A DNA stretch of 64,000 nt, taken from NCBI RefSeq assembly GCF_020991365.1, contig NZ_JAJLRA010000005.1, positions 1 to 64,000 of the forward strand. Reading direction: 5' to 3'. Source of the DNA: Streptacidiphilus sp. ASG 303 (GTDB taxonomy: Bacteria > Actinomycetota > Actinomycetes > Streptomycetales > Streptomycetaceae). The notes under the pieces are model-generated. The model had not been told where the DNA came from. It ran no database searches and saw only the letters and a list, made by a program, of their open reading frames with translations. Below, one piece after another: positions 43,258 to 51,534 of this stretch. Within the stretch, counting starts at the first letter, position 1. Each line of letters opens with the position of its first letter. The position numbers were made by a program, and so were the translations under genes.

Positions 43258-44216
43258 CCCCCGCACCCGGGGCGGCGCCCCGGACCGCCGCGCCCGGGAC
43301 CGCCGCATCCGGCACCGGCACCGGCACCGGACACCGCAGCGCCACCCGGCCCGTCCCCCTCGGCCGGCGGTCCGCCGCGGCCCTCGCGCTGACCTCCGCG
43401 GCGGGCGTCGCCGCCTTCGGCTGGCCGCTGCTCGCCTCCCCCGGCGCCGACCTCGTCGGCCACTCCGCCGACGCGCCCTGGCTCTTCGCCGCCCTGCTGC
43501 CGCTGCTGCTGGCGGTGGCCGTCGCCCAGGTCGCCGAGGGCCGGGCCGACGGCGGCCCCGGCCTGGACGCCAAGGCGGTCGCCCTGCTCGGCGTCCTCGC
43601 CGCCGCCGGCGCCGCCCTGCGCCCGCTGGGCGCGGGCACGGCCGGGATCGAGCCGATGTTCTTCCTCATGGTGCTGGCGGGCCGGGTGCTCGGGCCCGGC
43701 TTCGGCTTCGTGCTGGGCGCGCTGTCGATGTTCGCGTCCGGCCTGCTCACCGGCGGTGTGGGCCCCTGGCTGCCGTTCCAGATGCTGGCCATGGGGTGGG
43801 TGTGCACGGGCGCGGGGCTGCTCCCGGGCGCCGCCGGCCTGCGCGGGCGGCGCGAACGCGTCCTGCTCGCCGCGTACGGGGCCGTCTCCTCCGTCCTGTA
43901 CGGCACCGTGATGAACCTCCAGGGCTGGCCCTACCTCGGCGGCATGAGCAGCTCCGTCTCCTTCGTCCCCGGCGACCCGCTCACCGCCAACCTGGCGCGC
44001 TTCACCGCGTACTGCCTCGCCACCTCCCTCGGCTGGGACCTGCCGCGCGCCGCCGTCACCGTCGTCCTCTGCCTCACCGTCGGCGGACCGGTGCTGCGGG
44101 CCCTGCGCCGCGCCTCGCGCCGCGCCGCCTTCGACGCGCCCGTCTCCTTCGTGGACGGCCAGGCCGGGCCGTCCACCGCCGGGGACGGCTCCGCCGAGGG
44201 CACCGCCGGACGCTGA
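43254..44216 (+). CDS. ECF transporter S component (substrate-specificity subunit)
   Basis: A 320-residue membrane protein with about six hydrophobic helices between residues 45 and 285, the layout of ECF S components, including GIEPMFFLMVLAGRVLGPGFG and ALSMFASGLLTGGVGPWLPF that match the thiamine/cobalamin-type subfamily. The GTG overlaps the ATPase stop. The riboswitch implies the substrate is cobalamin, cobinamide or a precursor. Cobalt alone is less likely because no CbiN/CbiM pair is present. Confidence 0.88.
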   Translation: MTPAPGAAPRTAAPGTAASGTGTGTGHRSATRPVPLGRRSAAALALTSAAGVAAFGWPLLASPGADLVGHSADAPWLFAALLPLLLAVAVAQVAEGRADGGPGLDAKAVALLGVLAAAGAALRPLGAGTAGIEPMFFLMVLAGRVLGPGFGFVLGALSMFASGLLTGGVGPWLPFQMLAMGWVCTGAGLLPGAAGLRGRRERVLLAAYGAVSSVLYGTVMNLQGWPYLGGMSSSVSFVPGDPLTANLARFTAYCLATSLGWDLPRAAVTVVLCLTVGGPVLRALRRASRRAAFDAPVSFVDGQAGPSTAGDGSAEGTAGR

Positions 44217-44409
44217 TCCGGGCCGCCGCACGGCGCTGCGGCGGGCGGTCCGGGCCCCGGCGGTACGGGACGTGACGGCTCCTCCGGGACATCGGACCGT
44301 ACGGGTGTCGTGCCCGCGGATGGGGGCAGGCGACCCTTCGAGCCGGTCACGCACGGTCGTCACGGAGGCCGCCCGCCGGGGGCCCCGCCCACCCAGCAGG
44401 AGGCTTGTC

Positions 44410-44976
44410 ATGAGCACTGGTGCGACCATCGCCCTGATCGTGGTCGCCGTGGTCGTCGTCGCGGCCCTCGCCGCCCTGACCCTGAGGCCCCGGATGCGCA
44501 GGCGCCGCCTGGAGCGGCAGTTCGGCCCCGAGTACCACCGGGCGGTCGCCGAGCACGGCACCCCCGAGAAGGCCCAGGAGGACCTGGAGGAGCGCCTGCG
44601 CCTGCGCCGCGACCTCGACGTCCGTCCCCTGAGCAGCGAGGCCCGCGAGCGCTACCGGGCCGACTGGGCGGGGCTGCAGGAGGAGTTCGTCGACGCCCCC
44701 GGCCAGGCCCTGGTCGACGCCGACGAGCTGATCGGCCGCGTCATGCGCGACCGCGGCTACCCCGCCGACGAGCGCGACGAGGCCCTGGCGGCGCTCTCCG
44801 TCGACCACGCCCGCACGCTGCAGAGCTACCGCAGCGCGCACGCCGTCGCCCGGAAGGCCCAGGAGGGCAGCGCCACCACCGAGGAGATGCGCGAGGCCGT
44901 GGTCCGCGCCCGCGAGCTCTTCGCCGAGCTCGTCGAGGCAGGGTCCGGCACCCCCCGCCCCACCACCAGCCACTGA
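44410..44976 (+). CDS. membrane-anchored helical protein, FVD-motif family
   Basis: A 188-residue protein with an N-terminal transmembrane helix (residues 7 to 27, ALIVVAVVVVAALAALTL), basic residues, then a charged helical cytosolic domain. The segment WAGLQEEFVDAPGQALVDADELIGRVM (in parts: FVDAPGQALVDADEL) is shared with the next gene's product. AGGAGG stands six bases before the ATG. The function is unknown. The family looks like streptomycete secreted/membrane proteins of stress-related clusters, but I cannot assign it. Confidence 0.75.
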   Translation: MSTGATIALIVVAVVVVAALAALTLRPRMRRRRLERQFGPEYHRAVAEHGTPEKAQEDLEERLRLRRDLDVRPLSSEARERYRADWAGLQEEFVDAPGQALVDADELIGRVMRDRGYPADERDEALAALSVDHARTLQSYRSAHAVARKAQEGSATTEEMREAVVRARELFAELVEAGSGTPRPTTSH

Positions 44977-44999
44977 CGACGAAGGAAGAGGACACCCCC

Positions 45000-46061
45000 A
45001 TGGGCGAGCGCAGAAGCACCGAACGCGGCGAGGAACTGCTGCGGCGCGCACAGGGCCGGGACGACGAGGGCCAGCAGGCGGCCAGGACACCGGAGGAGCC
45101 GCCGAGCGGCCGGGCCGCGTCCGAGGACTCGGTGTACGGGTACCGGACCGCGGGCACCCCGGAGCGTCCGGCGACGGCGCCCGGCGAACCGCGCCGCGAG
45201 GAGGCCGCCGCCCGCGCGGCGCAGCAGGCCGCCGGTCCCGACCCGCGGACCGTCACGCCTCCGGGCACCCCGCCCGGTCCCGTCACCGGCTCGGTCACCG
45301 ACCCCCACCACGACCCCGAGGCCGGGGCCGGGGCCGGCGGGACCGCCGCCCGGGACACCACCGCACGGGACACCGCCGCGCAGGGCGGTGCGCCGAGCAC
45401 TGACGGGCGGGACTCCACGGGGGACCGCGGCGACATCGCGGACCGCGGCGGCCTGTCGAAGGACCGCACGGAGACGGACCGCACGGAGACCGGCCGAACG
45501 GAGACCGGCCGCACGGGCACCGGCGACCGGATCGGCACGGGCCACCGCGCGGACACGGCCGACGACCGGACCACCGGCACCGGGATCGGCGTCACCGGCA
45601 GCACGAGCACCGGCCGGACGGCGGACGACCGCACCGGTACCGACCGCACTACCGCCGACCGCACCGGCACCGGCACCGGCGGGACGGCGGCAGCCGCCGC
45701 CGGTGCCGCGGCAGCCACCGCCGCGTCCGGCCGGACCGACCGGCCGCGGCACGCCGCCGGCGGTACGGGCACCGCGGGCGCGGCCGCCGAGGAGGACCAC
45801 CTCCTGCGCAGCGATGCGGCGGAGGACCTCCAGGCCCGCTGGCGGGAGATCATGGTCGGCTTCGTGGACGGCCCGAAGCACGCCGTCGAGGAGGCCGACC
45901 AGCTCCTGGACAAGGTCGCCGCGATGATCACCGAGGGCATCGAGGAGCGCCGCCGCACCCTGCGCGGCGGCTGGCAGGGCCAGGGCGAGGGCGAGACGGA
46001 GGAACTGCGCCTCGCGCTCCAGAAGTACCGCGGTCTGGTGACGCACCTGCTGCAGACCTGA
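45000..46061 (+). CDS. disordered protein with C-terminal FVD-motif helical domain
   Basis: A 353-residue protein. Residues 1 to about 250 are low-complexity (DRTETGRTETGRTGTGDR and similar threonine/glycine/arginine/aspartate runs). Residues about 255 to 353 hold RWREIMVGFVDGPKHAVEEA followed by DQLLDKVAAMI and a helical end, homologous to the domain of the preceding gene. The two genes are 23 bases apart and probably cotranscribed and paralogous in part. There is no signal or membrane segment. A strong hairpin follows. Confidence 0.72.
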   Translation: MGERRSTERGEELLRRAQGRDDEGQQAARTPEEPPSGRAASEDSVYGYRTAGTPERPATAPGEPRREEAAARAAQQAAGPDPRTVTPPGTPPGPVTGSVTDPHHDPEAGAGAGGTAARDTTARDTAAQGGAPSTDGRDSTGDRGDIADRGGLSKDRTETDRTETGRTETGRTGTGDRIGTGHRADTADDRTTGTGIGVTGSTSTGRTADDRTGTDRTTADRTGTGTGGTAAAAAGAAAATAASGRTDRPRHAAGGTGTAGAAAEEDHLLRSDAAEDLQARWREIMVGFVDGPKHAVEEADQLLDKVAAMITEGIEERRRTLRGGWQGQGEGETEELRLALQKYRGLVTHLLQT

Positions 46062-46082
46062 CGGCACCGCCGGACGGGCGCC

Positions 46083-46120
46083 GAGGGCCCCGGACCTCCT
46101 GCGGGAGGTCCGGGGCCCTC
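46083..46120 (+). terminator. terminator after the FVD-motif gene pair
   Basis: GAGGGCCCCGGACCTCC and its complement give 17 perfect pairs with a TGCG loop. It lies between convergent genes and could serve both strands. Confidence 0.85.
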
Positions 46121-46181
46121 CGCCGTCCGGCCCGTCCGGTCTCTGCCGGGACGGGCGCCGGCGGCCTCGCGGCGGCCGGTC

Positions 46182-46526
46182 TCAGCCGAGCTTCGGCGAC
46201 GCCTGCTGCACGACCTCGAACGACCACAGCGACGAGTCGGTGGCGGCCGGCCGGGCCTGCCCGCCGCCCTGCTCCTCACCGCCGCCCTGACCGCCGCCCC
46301 GGTGCGCGCTCTGCATCGGACCGGACATCCACGTCTGGAAGTCCTCCTCGCTGCGCCACCTGGTGTACACGAGGTACCGGTCCGTCCCGTCGACGGGCCG
46401 CAGCAGCTCGAACCACTCGAAGCCGTCGGACCCCTCCACGGCGCCGGCCCGCGCGGCGAACCGCTGCTCCAGCACCTCCCGCTGCTCCGGCGGGACCGTC
46501 AGCACGTTGATCTTCACGACGCTCAT
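46182..46526 (-). CDS. antibiotic biosynthesis monooxygenase-domain protein
   Basis: A 114-residue protein of the ABM ferredoxin-like fold: KINVLTVPPEQREVLEQRFA, GSDGFEWFELLRPVDG and YTRWRSEEDFQTWMS. It forms dimers in known relatives, which include heme-degrading enzymes and cofactor-free monooxygenases. A glycine/glutamine insert (GGGQGGGEEQGGGQ) near residue 80 is unusual. The ATG at 46526 has a GGATGG site upstream. Confidence 0.85.
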   Translation of the reverse strand: MSVVKINVLTVPPEQREVLEQRFAARAGAVEGSDGFEWFELLRPVDGTDRYLVYTRWRSEEDFQTWMSGPMQSAHRGGGQGGGEEQGGGQARPAATDSSLWSFEVVQQASPKLG

Positions 46527-46817
46527 GCGTCCATCCTGCCGCACCGCTGCGGAGCCCTCGCGGCGGACGCGCCCCGGCGCACGGCGTCAGCCGGGCGGGC
46601 GGCCGCGGCCCGTGCGGCTTCCGGAGCGGCTCCGCCCTCCCTCCGCACCGGGTCTCCCTCCGCACCGGCTCCTCCGGGCCGGGGCGCGGAAGGCGGGCGG
46701 CACGGCCCCCTCCGCGCTCCGGCGGCGGACACCGGCCCCGGGCGGCGGCCGCCGCCCGGGGCCGGTGTCCGTGCCACCGCCTAGGATCTTCCCCTCCCAC
46801 GAGGAAGGAGAACGGCG

Positions 46818-47240
46818 ATGAGCGGCGACCGCTGGTACCGGTCGGGTCCCTGGGCGGAGGATCTGTCCGCTGCGTTCCGCCGGGCGCAGGAGGAGGGGCT
46901 GGCGGACGTCGGAGGCGGGTTCGAGGGCCGGGACATCGACGGCCTCTGGGCGGACGGGGCGTGGTGCGAGTACATGGCCACCAGGGGCACCGGGTCGGCG
47001 GCGTCCCTGCACCTGCTGATCGACCCGGAGGCCGAGGAGGAGTGGGCGACCCTACGGCCCCTGACCGGGGAGGAGGTGCGGGCCTGGGCGCCCGGCGGCA
47101 GGCCGACACGCGCCGAGTGGCTCGAGGCCCGCGAGAACGGGCGGATCGGCTACCCGGCGCACGGGCGCGGAAGGTGCACCGTGCTCTACGCCGACGGCGA
47201 GCCGGTGGAGGTCATGTACTGGGGGTCCATGTCCGGCTGA
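46818..47240 (+). CDS. conserved hypothetical protein, 140 residues
   Basis: Starts at an ATG with GAAGGAGAA upstream. The protein is acidic and tryptophan-rich (RWYRSGPWAEDL, DGAWCEYMATRG, YADGEPVEVMYWGSMSG) without signal or membrane parts. It appears to be a cytosolic streptomycete protein of unknown function. The 290 bases before it include a GC-rich hairpin-forming stretch. Confidence 0.72.
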   Translation: MSGDRWYRSGPWAEDLSAAFRRAQEEGLADVGGGFEGRDIDGLWADGAWCEYMATRGTGSAASLHLLIDPEAEEEWATLRPLTGEEVRAWAPGGRPTRAEWLEARENGRIGYPAHGRGRCTVLYADGEPVEVMYWGSMSG

Positions 47241-47330
47241 GCCGCCCGCGGTCGGGCGGCCGCACCGGCCTCGGGTGGCCCGCCCGCCGCCCGGGGACCG
47301 CGCACCGTCGGGCGGGGGCGCGCCGCGTCC

Positions 47331-47954
47331 TCAGGGCGCGTCGGACAGGTGCAGGGGCGGGAGGCCGAGGGCGGCGGCGGTGCGGGCGGGGGCGTCGTGC
47401 CAGGGGCGGGGGGACAGGACGGGGACGCCCGCGGCGGCGGCCTCGGCGGCGAGCAGCCGGCCGTAGGCGAGGGAGGCGCGGGCGCGGTGGCGCTGCGGCC
47501 CGGCGTCCGGCTCGCGGGCGAGGTAGTTGGCGACGAGGCCGTCCTCGTCGTCCTCGTGGACGACGACGCCGCGGACCGGTCCGGCGGGCGACGCGAGGGA
47601 CGGCAGCAGGTAGTCGCCCTCGACGACGACGGGCGTGCCGGTCGCCACGTGGTTGGCGGCCACGGCGGCGAGGGCCGGGGCGAGGGCGCGGGCGGTCCTG
47701 AGCTGCACCTCGGCGATGCGCCCGGGCGGCCCGCAGGCGTCCTCGGGGCGGGTGCGCCAGTGGTGGAGGTCGGGCTGCTGCTCCGGGGTGGTCATCACCA
47801 GCAGGGCCTCGACGACGTCGTCGACCTCGACCAGGGGCATGCTGTAGGCGGCCGCCAGCGCCCGGGCGATGCTCGTCTTGCCGATGCCCGAGCAGCCGCC
47901 GACCAGCAGCACCAGGGGGGCGGGGCCGGGCGGGGCCGGGTGCGTCGCGTCCAC
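47331..47954 (-). CDS. P-loop kinase, 2-phosphoglycerate kinase-like
   Basis: A 207-residue cytosolic protein with Walker A GGCSGIGKTSIARALA near residue 19, an acidic Walker B-like VVVEGDYLLPS near residue 108 and a lid-type arginine region (REPDAGPQRHRARASL). It resembles 2-phosphoglycerate kinase/adenylate-kinase-fold small-molecule kinases. The substrate is uncertain. The GTG at 47954 has GGGGAG-like bases upstream in the divergent spacer with the methyltransferase gene. Confidence 0.78.
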   Translation of the reverse strand: MDATHPAPPGPAPLVLLVGGCSGIGKTSIARALAAAYSMPLVEVDDVVEALLVMTTPEQQPDLHHWRTRPEDACGPPGRIAEVQLRTARALAPALAAVAANHVATGTPVVVEGDYLLPSLASPAGPVRGVVVHEDDEDGLVANYLAREPDAGPQRHRARASLAYGRLLAAEAAAAGVPVLSPRPWHDAPARTAAALGLPPLHLSDAP

Positions 47955-48080
47955 GGCGGGGAGGGTAGCGCCTCTCCCGGAGCCGCCGTCACGGACCCGG
48001 GGAGGGCCGGAAACGGACTGCGCCCGGCCGGCCAGCGCCCGTAGGGTGGCCGCCGGGCGATCAAGGAACCGGGAGCAGGC

Positions 48081-48896
48081 GTGGACGCGGAGCGGCGGGA
48101 CGTGGTGCGCAGCAGGGTGTTCGGCGAGGTCGCGGAGGTGTACGACGCCTACCGCCCCGGCTATCCGGACGCGCTGGTGGACGAGGTGCTCGCGTACGCG
48201 GCGCTCGGCGGCCGCCCGGCCGTGGAGGTCGGCGCGGGGACCGGCAAGGCCACGGCGGCGTTCGCGGCGCGGGGCGTGCCGCTGGTGTGCGTGGAGCCCG
48301 ACCCGCGGATGGCGGAGGTGCTGGCGCGCACCACCGCGCCGTACCCGCAGGTGCGGGTCGAGGTGGGCGCCTTCGAGGAGTGGGAGCCCGGCGGCCGCCG
48401 GTACGGGCTGCTGGCGGCGGCGGCGTGCTGGCACTGGCTGGACCGGGACCGGCGCTGGGACCTGGTGCACGCCGCCCTCGCGCCCGGCGGGGCGGTGGCG
48501 CTCTTCTGGAACGGCCGCGCCGTGCGCGACGAGGGGCTGCGGACGGCGCTCGCCGAGGTGGACGCCCGCCACGGGGTCGACCGCGTCCCGCACAGCGACC
48601 CGCTGTCCGCGTGGGAGGACGAGCAGGCGGCCTGGGCCGAGGGGACCGGCTGGCCCGCGGAGGAGTGCCGGCGCGACGGGCGGTTCACCGGCCTGCGGTC
48701 GGTCCGCTTCCGCGAGGAGCACCGGTACGGGACGGAGCACTGGGTCGGGTACCTGTCCTCGATCTCCGCGTACCGCATGCTGCCCGAGGACCGGCGGGCG
48801 TCCGCCCTGGCCGGGATCGCCGGGGTGCTGGACGCCCACGGCGGCGGGATCGACGTCGTGGGCGTGTCCGACCTCTTCCTGGCCCGCGCCCGCTGA
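48081..48896 (+). CDS. class I SAM-dependent methyltransferase (Methyltransf_11)
   Basis: A 271-residue enzyme. FGEVAEVYDAYRPGYPDALVDE near the start and AVEVGAGTGKATAAFAARG (motif I, near residue 47), acidic CVEPDPRMAEVL and AAACWHWLDRD are typical of trans-aconitate/ubiquinone-type small-molecule methyltransferases. The GTG has GGGAGC five bases upstream. The substrate is unknown. Confidence 0.85.
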   Translation: MDAERRDVVRSRVFGEVAEVYDAYRPGYPDALVDEVLAYAALGGRPAVEVGAGTGKATAAFAARGVPLVCVEPDPRMAEVLARTTAPYPQVRVEVGAFEEWEPGGRRYGLLAAAACWHWLDRDRRWDLVHAALAPGGAVALFWNGRAVRDEGLRTALAEVDARHGVDRVPHSDPLSAWEDEQAAWAEGTGWPAEECRRDGRFTGLRSVRFREEHRYGTEHWVGYLSSISAYRMLPEDRRASALAGIAGVLDAHGGGIDVVGVSDLFLARAR

Positions 48897-48966
48897 GCCG
48901 CCCGGCCTGCCGTCCCCCGGGACTCCCGCCCCGCGGCCTCCCGTCCCCCGGCCCCCCGGGGCGAAC

Positions 48967-51138
48967 TCAGACCGCAGCGCCGCGGCGGGAGGGGGTGTGG
49001 ACGGGCGGGCAGGGCAGGTCGTCGGCGTCGCCGCACAGGTCGGGGCTGAGGCGGGTCAGCAGGGCGGCGAGGTCGGCGTGGCGGGTCTCGTCCCAGTCGC
49101 CGAGCAGGGCGGCGAGCCGGGCGCGGCGGGCGGCGAGGAGGCGGTCGGCGACCTCCTCGCCCCGCGGGGTGAGGCGCATGTCGAGGGTGCCGTCACGGGC
49201 GGCGAGGCCACGCGCCTCGACCTCGACGGCGGCGTCCTCGACGGTGCGGCGGGGCACGACGCGGCGGTCGGCGACGTCGCCGGGGGCCACGCTGCCGTAC
49301 CGGCGCATCATGAGGAGCAGCCAGGAGGAGGCCGGCCGGAGGTCCAGGCCGGCGTCGGCGGTGATGCGCCGGTACAGGTCGTGGCGGGCCTCGCGGGTGC
49401 CGAGGACGGTGAGGGCGCGGGCGGTCTCGTCGGCGGAGGAGCGTTCGACCGGGTTGGCGCCGATCGCCTCGCCGAGGTCGGGGGTGGTGACGGTGCGGCG
49501 CAGGGGTTGCTCCTGCAGGAGGCAGGCGAGGACGAACGCGACCAGGACGACCGGCACCGCGTAGAGGAAGACCCGGGTGATGGACTCGGCGTAGGCGTGG
49601 TGGACGGCGTCCTGCACGGCGGGCGGCAGGGCGGCGACGGTCCGCGGGTCGCGGGTGGCGGCGGAGGCGTCGGTGCCGGGCGGCAGCGGCACCCCGGCGA
49701 GGGCGTCGGCCAGGCGGGTCCGCAGGCCGGAGGAGAAGACGGCGCCGAAGGCGGCGACGCCGAAGGACGCGCCGATCGAGCGGAAGAAGGTGGCGCCGGC
49801 GGTGGCCGCGCCCAGGTCCTCGTAGCCGACGGAGTTCTGCGCCACCAGGACGAGGACCTGCATCACCAGGCCGAGGCCGAGGCCCAGGACGAGGAAGGAC
49901 AGGCTCGTCACCGCGGTGCCGCTGTCCTCGGTGAGGCGGGAGAGGAGCAGCAGGCCGACGGCGGTGACGGCGGTCCCCGCCACGGGGAACGCCTTGTAGC
50001 GGCCGGTGCGGCTGACGATCTGGCCGGAGGCCACGGAGGTGAGCAGCATGCCGAGGACCATGGGCAGCATGTGCAGGCCGGAGAGGGTCGGCGAGACCTG
50101 GTGGACGACCTGGAGGAAGGTCGGCAGGAAGGTCAGCGCACCGAACATCGCGAAGCCGACGACGAAGGAGATGACCGCGGCGAGGGTGAAGGTCCGGCTG
50201 CGGAAGAGGTGCGGGGGCAGGACCGGCTCGGCGGCGCGCCGCTCGACCAGGACGAGGAGCAGCGCGAGCCCGAGCCCGAGCGCGCCCAGGGCGGCGGTCT
50301 GCCAGGAGCCCCACGGCCAGGCGGTGCCGCCGAGGGAGGCCGCCAGCACGAGGCAGGAGGCGGCCGCGGCGATCAGGGCGGTCCCGGCGTAGTCGACGGT
50401 GTGCCGCCGGGTGGTGCCGGTGCGGGGCAGGACGGCGGCGATGACGGCGAGGGCGGCGACGCCGAGGGGCAGGTTGACGTAGAAGACCCAGCGCCAGCCG
50501 AGGGTGTCGACGAAGAGGCCGCCGAGGAGCGGGCCGAGGACGCTGGTGACGCCGAAGACGGCGCCGAACAGGCCCTGGTAGCGGCCGCGTTCCCGGGGCG
50601 GGACGAGGTCGCCGACGATCGCCTGGGTGAGGACGATGAGGCCGCCGCCGCCCAGGCCCTGGAGGGCGCGGAAGGCGATGAGGCCGCCCATGTCCTGGGC
50701 GAGTCCGCAGAGCGCCGAGCCCGCCAGGAACACCGCGATGGAGCCCTGGAAGAGGCGCTTGCGCCCGTACATGTCGCCGAGCTTGCCCCACAGGGGGGTG
50801 GCGGCGGTGGCGGCCAGCAGGTAGGCGGTGACCACCCAGGAGAGGTGGTCGAGGCCGCCGAGGTCCCCGGCGATGGTGGGCAGCGCGGTGGAGACGATGG
50901 TCTGGTCGAGGGCGGCGAGGAGCATGGCGAGGAGCAGCGCGCCGATGGACCACCACAGCCCGGGGGCGGGCGCGCCGGGGTGCGGTGCGTTCCGGGGGTC
51001 CGCGCCGGAGGGGTCCGCGCCAGGGGGGTGCGCGCCGGGGGGCGCGGCGGCCGGGGCGGGGGGTCGTGCGCCGGAGCGCTGCGCGGCGGTGTCGGCGCGG
51101 GCTCTCCTGCGGTCGGGCCGGGCTTCGTGGTCCGCCAT
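48967..51138 (-). CDS. DHA2 multidrug exporter with fused C-terminal winged-helix-like domain
   Basis: A 723-residue protein. After a proline-rich lead, residues about 60 to 545 form a 14-helix EmrB/QacA transporter: LDQTIVSTALPTIAGDL, motif A GKLGDMYGRKRLF, GLGGGGLIVLTQA and motif C FGVTSVLGPLLGG. From about residue 555 a soluble domain follows with ALTVLGTREARHDLYRRI, VADRRVVPRRTVEDAAVEVE and LTPRGEEVADRLLAARRARL, a layout like a MarR winged helix. The second ATG (51138) is preferred because GAGGAG stands seven bases upstream. Substrate and the role of the fused domain are unknown. Confidence 0.9.
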   Translation of the reverse strand: MADHEARPDRRRARADTAAQRSGARPPAPAAAPPGAHPPGADPSGADPRNAPHPGAPAPGLWWSIGALLLAMLLAALDQTIVSTALPTIAGDLGGLDHLSWVVTAYLLAATAATPLWGKLGDMYGRKRLFQGSIAVFLAGSALCGLAQDMGGLIAFRALQGLGGGGLIVLTQAIVGDLVPPRERGRYQGLFGAVFGVTSVLGPLLGGLFVDTLGWRWVFYVNLPLGVAALAVIAAVLPRTGTTRRHTVDYAGTALIAAAASCLVLAASLGGTAWPWGSWQTAALGALGLGLALLLVLVERRAAEPVLPPHLFRSRTFTLAAVISFVVGFAMFGALTFLPTFLQVVHQVSPTLSGLHMLPMVLGMLLTSVASGQIVSRTGRYKAFPVAGTAVTAVGLLLLSRLTEDSGTAVTSLSFLVLGLGLGLVMQVLVLVAQNSVGYEDLGAATAGATFFRSIGASFGVAAFGAVFSSGLRTRLADALAGVPLPPGTDASAATRDPRTVAALPPAVQDAVHHAYAESITRVFLYAVPVVLVAFVLACLLQEQPLRRTVTTPDLGEAIGANPVERSSADETARALTVLGTREARHDLYRRITADAGLDLRPASSWLLLMMRRYGSVAPGDVADRRVVPRRTVEDAAVEVEARGLAARDGTLDMRLTPRGEEVADRLLAARRARLAALLGDWDETRHADLAALLTRLSPDLCGDADDLPCPPVHTPSRRGAAV

Positions 51139-51534
51139 GCCAGCTCCTCGGAACATCGGGTCCCGGTGCCGGGCCCGGAGCCGGGTCCGGGCGCCGCCCC
51201 CGCCCGTTCATTCTGTCAGCTGTGTCCTGTTTCGCCCTTTCGGGGGCAGCCGCCCGCGGGAGGGCGCGAAAGGCCGCGTACGGTCACCGAACAGGCGTGA
51301 CCCGATCCAAAGCGGCACCGGAGGGCCAATCCGGGCACTCCGCCCCCGGCCCCCGGTCCACGCTGTGCGACCGGCCGGTGATCCTGCATAATCGGGCGCG
51401 ACCGAGGCCTCGCGCGCCGACCCGTCCCCGTACGGCGCGCCCCGTCCGCCGCCGGTCCCCGCCCGCCGACCGGCTGCCGCCTGCGCGCTCTCCGACCGGC
51501 ACCACCGCAGTTCGTCCCGAGGAGGACCGGCCGG
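51139..51534. other. divergent promoter region, no gene
   Basis: AT-richer patches lie at 51207 to 51242 (TCATTCTGTCAGCTGTGTCC region, suited to the exporter's promoter) and at 51381 to 51395, where CATAAT at 51387 may be the -10 box of the zinc-ribbon/peptidoglycan-binding gene. No open frame here is convincing. Confidence 0.45.

Noticed and set aside
37849-43308. A 1819-residue minus-strand open frame across the cobalamin operon
   Set aside because: A shadow of the five plus-strand genes, full of arginine/glycine/proline runs. The riboswitch, start sites and motifs are all on the plus strand.
40217-44216. Cobalt-specific importer (CbiMNQO)
   Set aside because: No CbiM or CbiN features are present; the S component resembles vitamin-type subunits.
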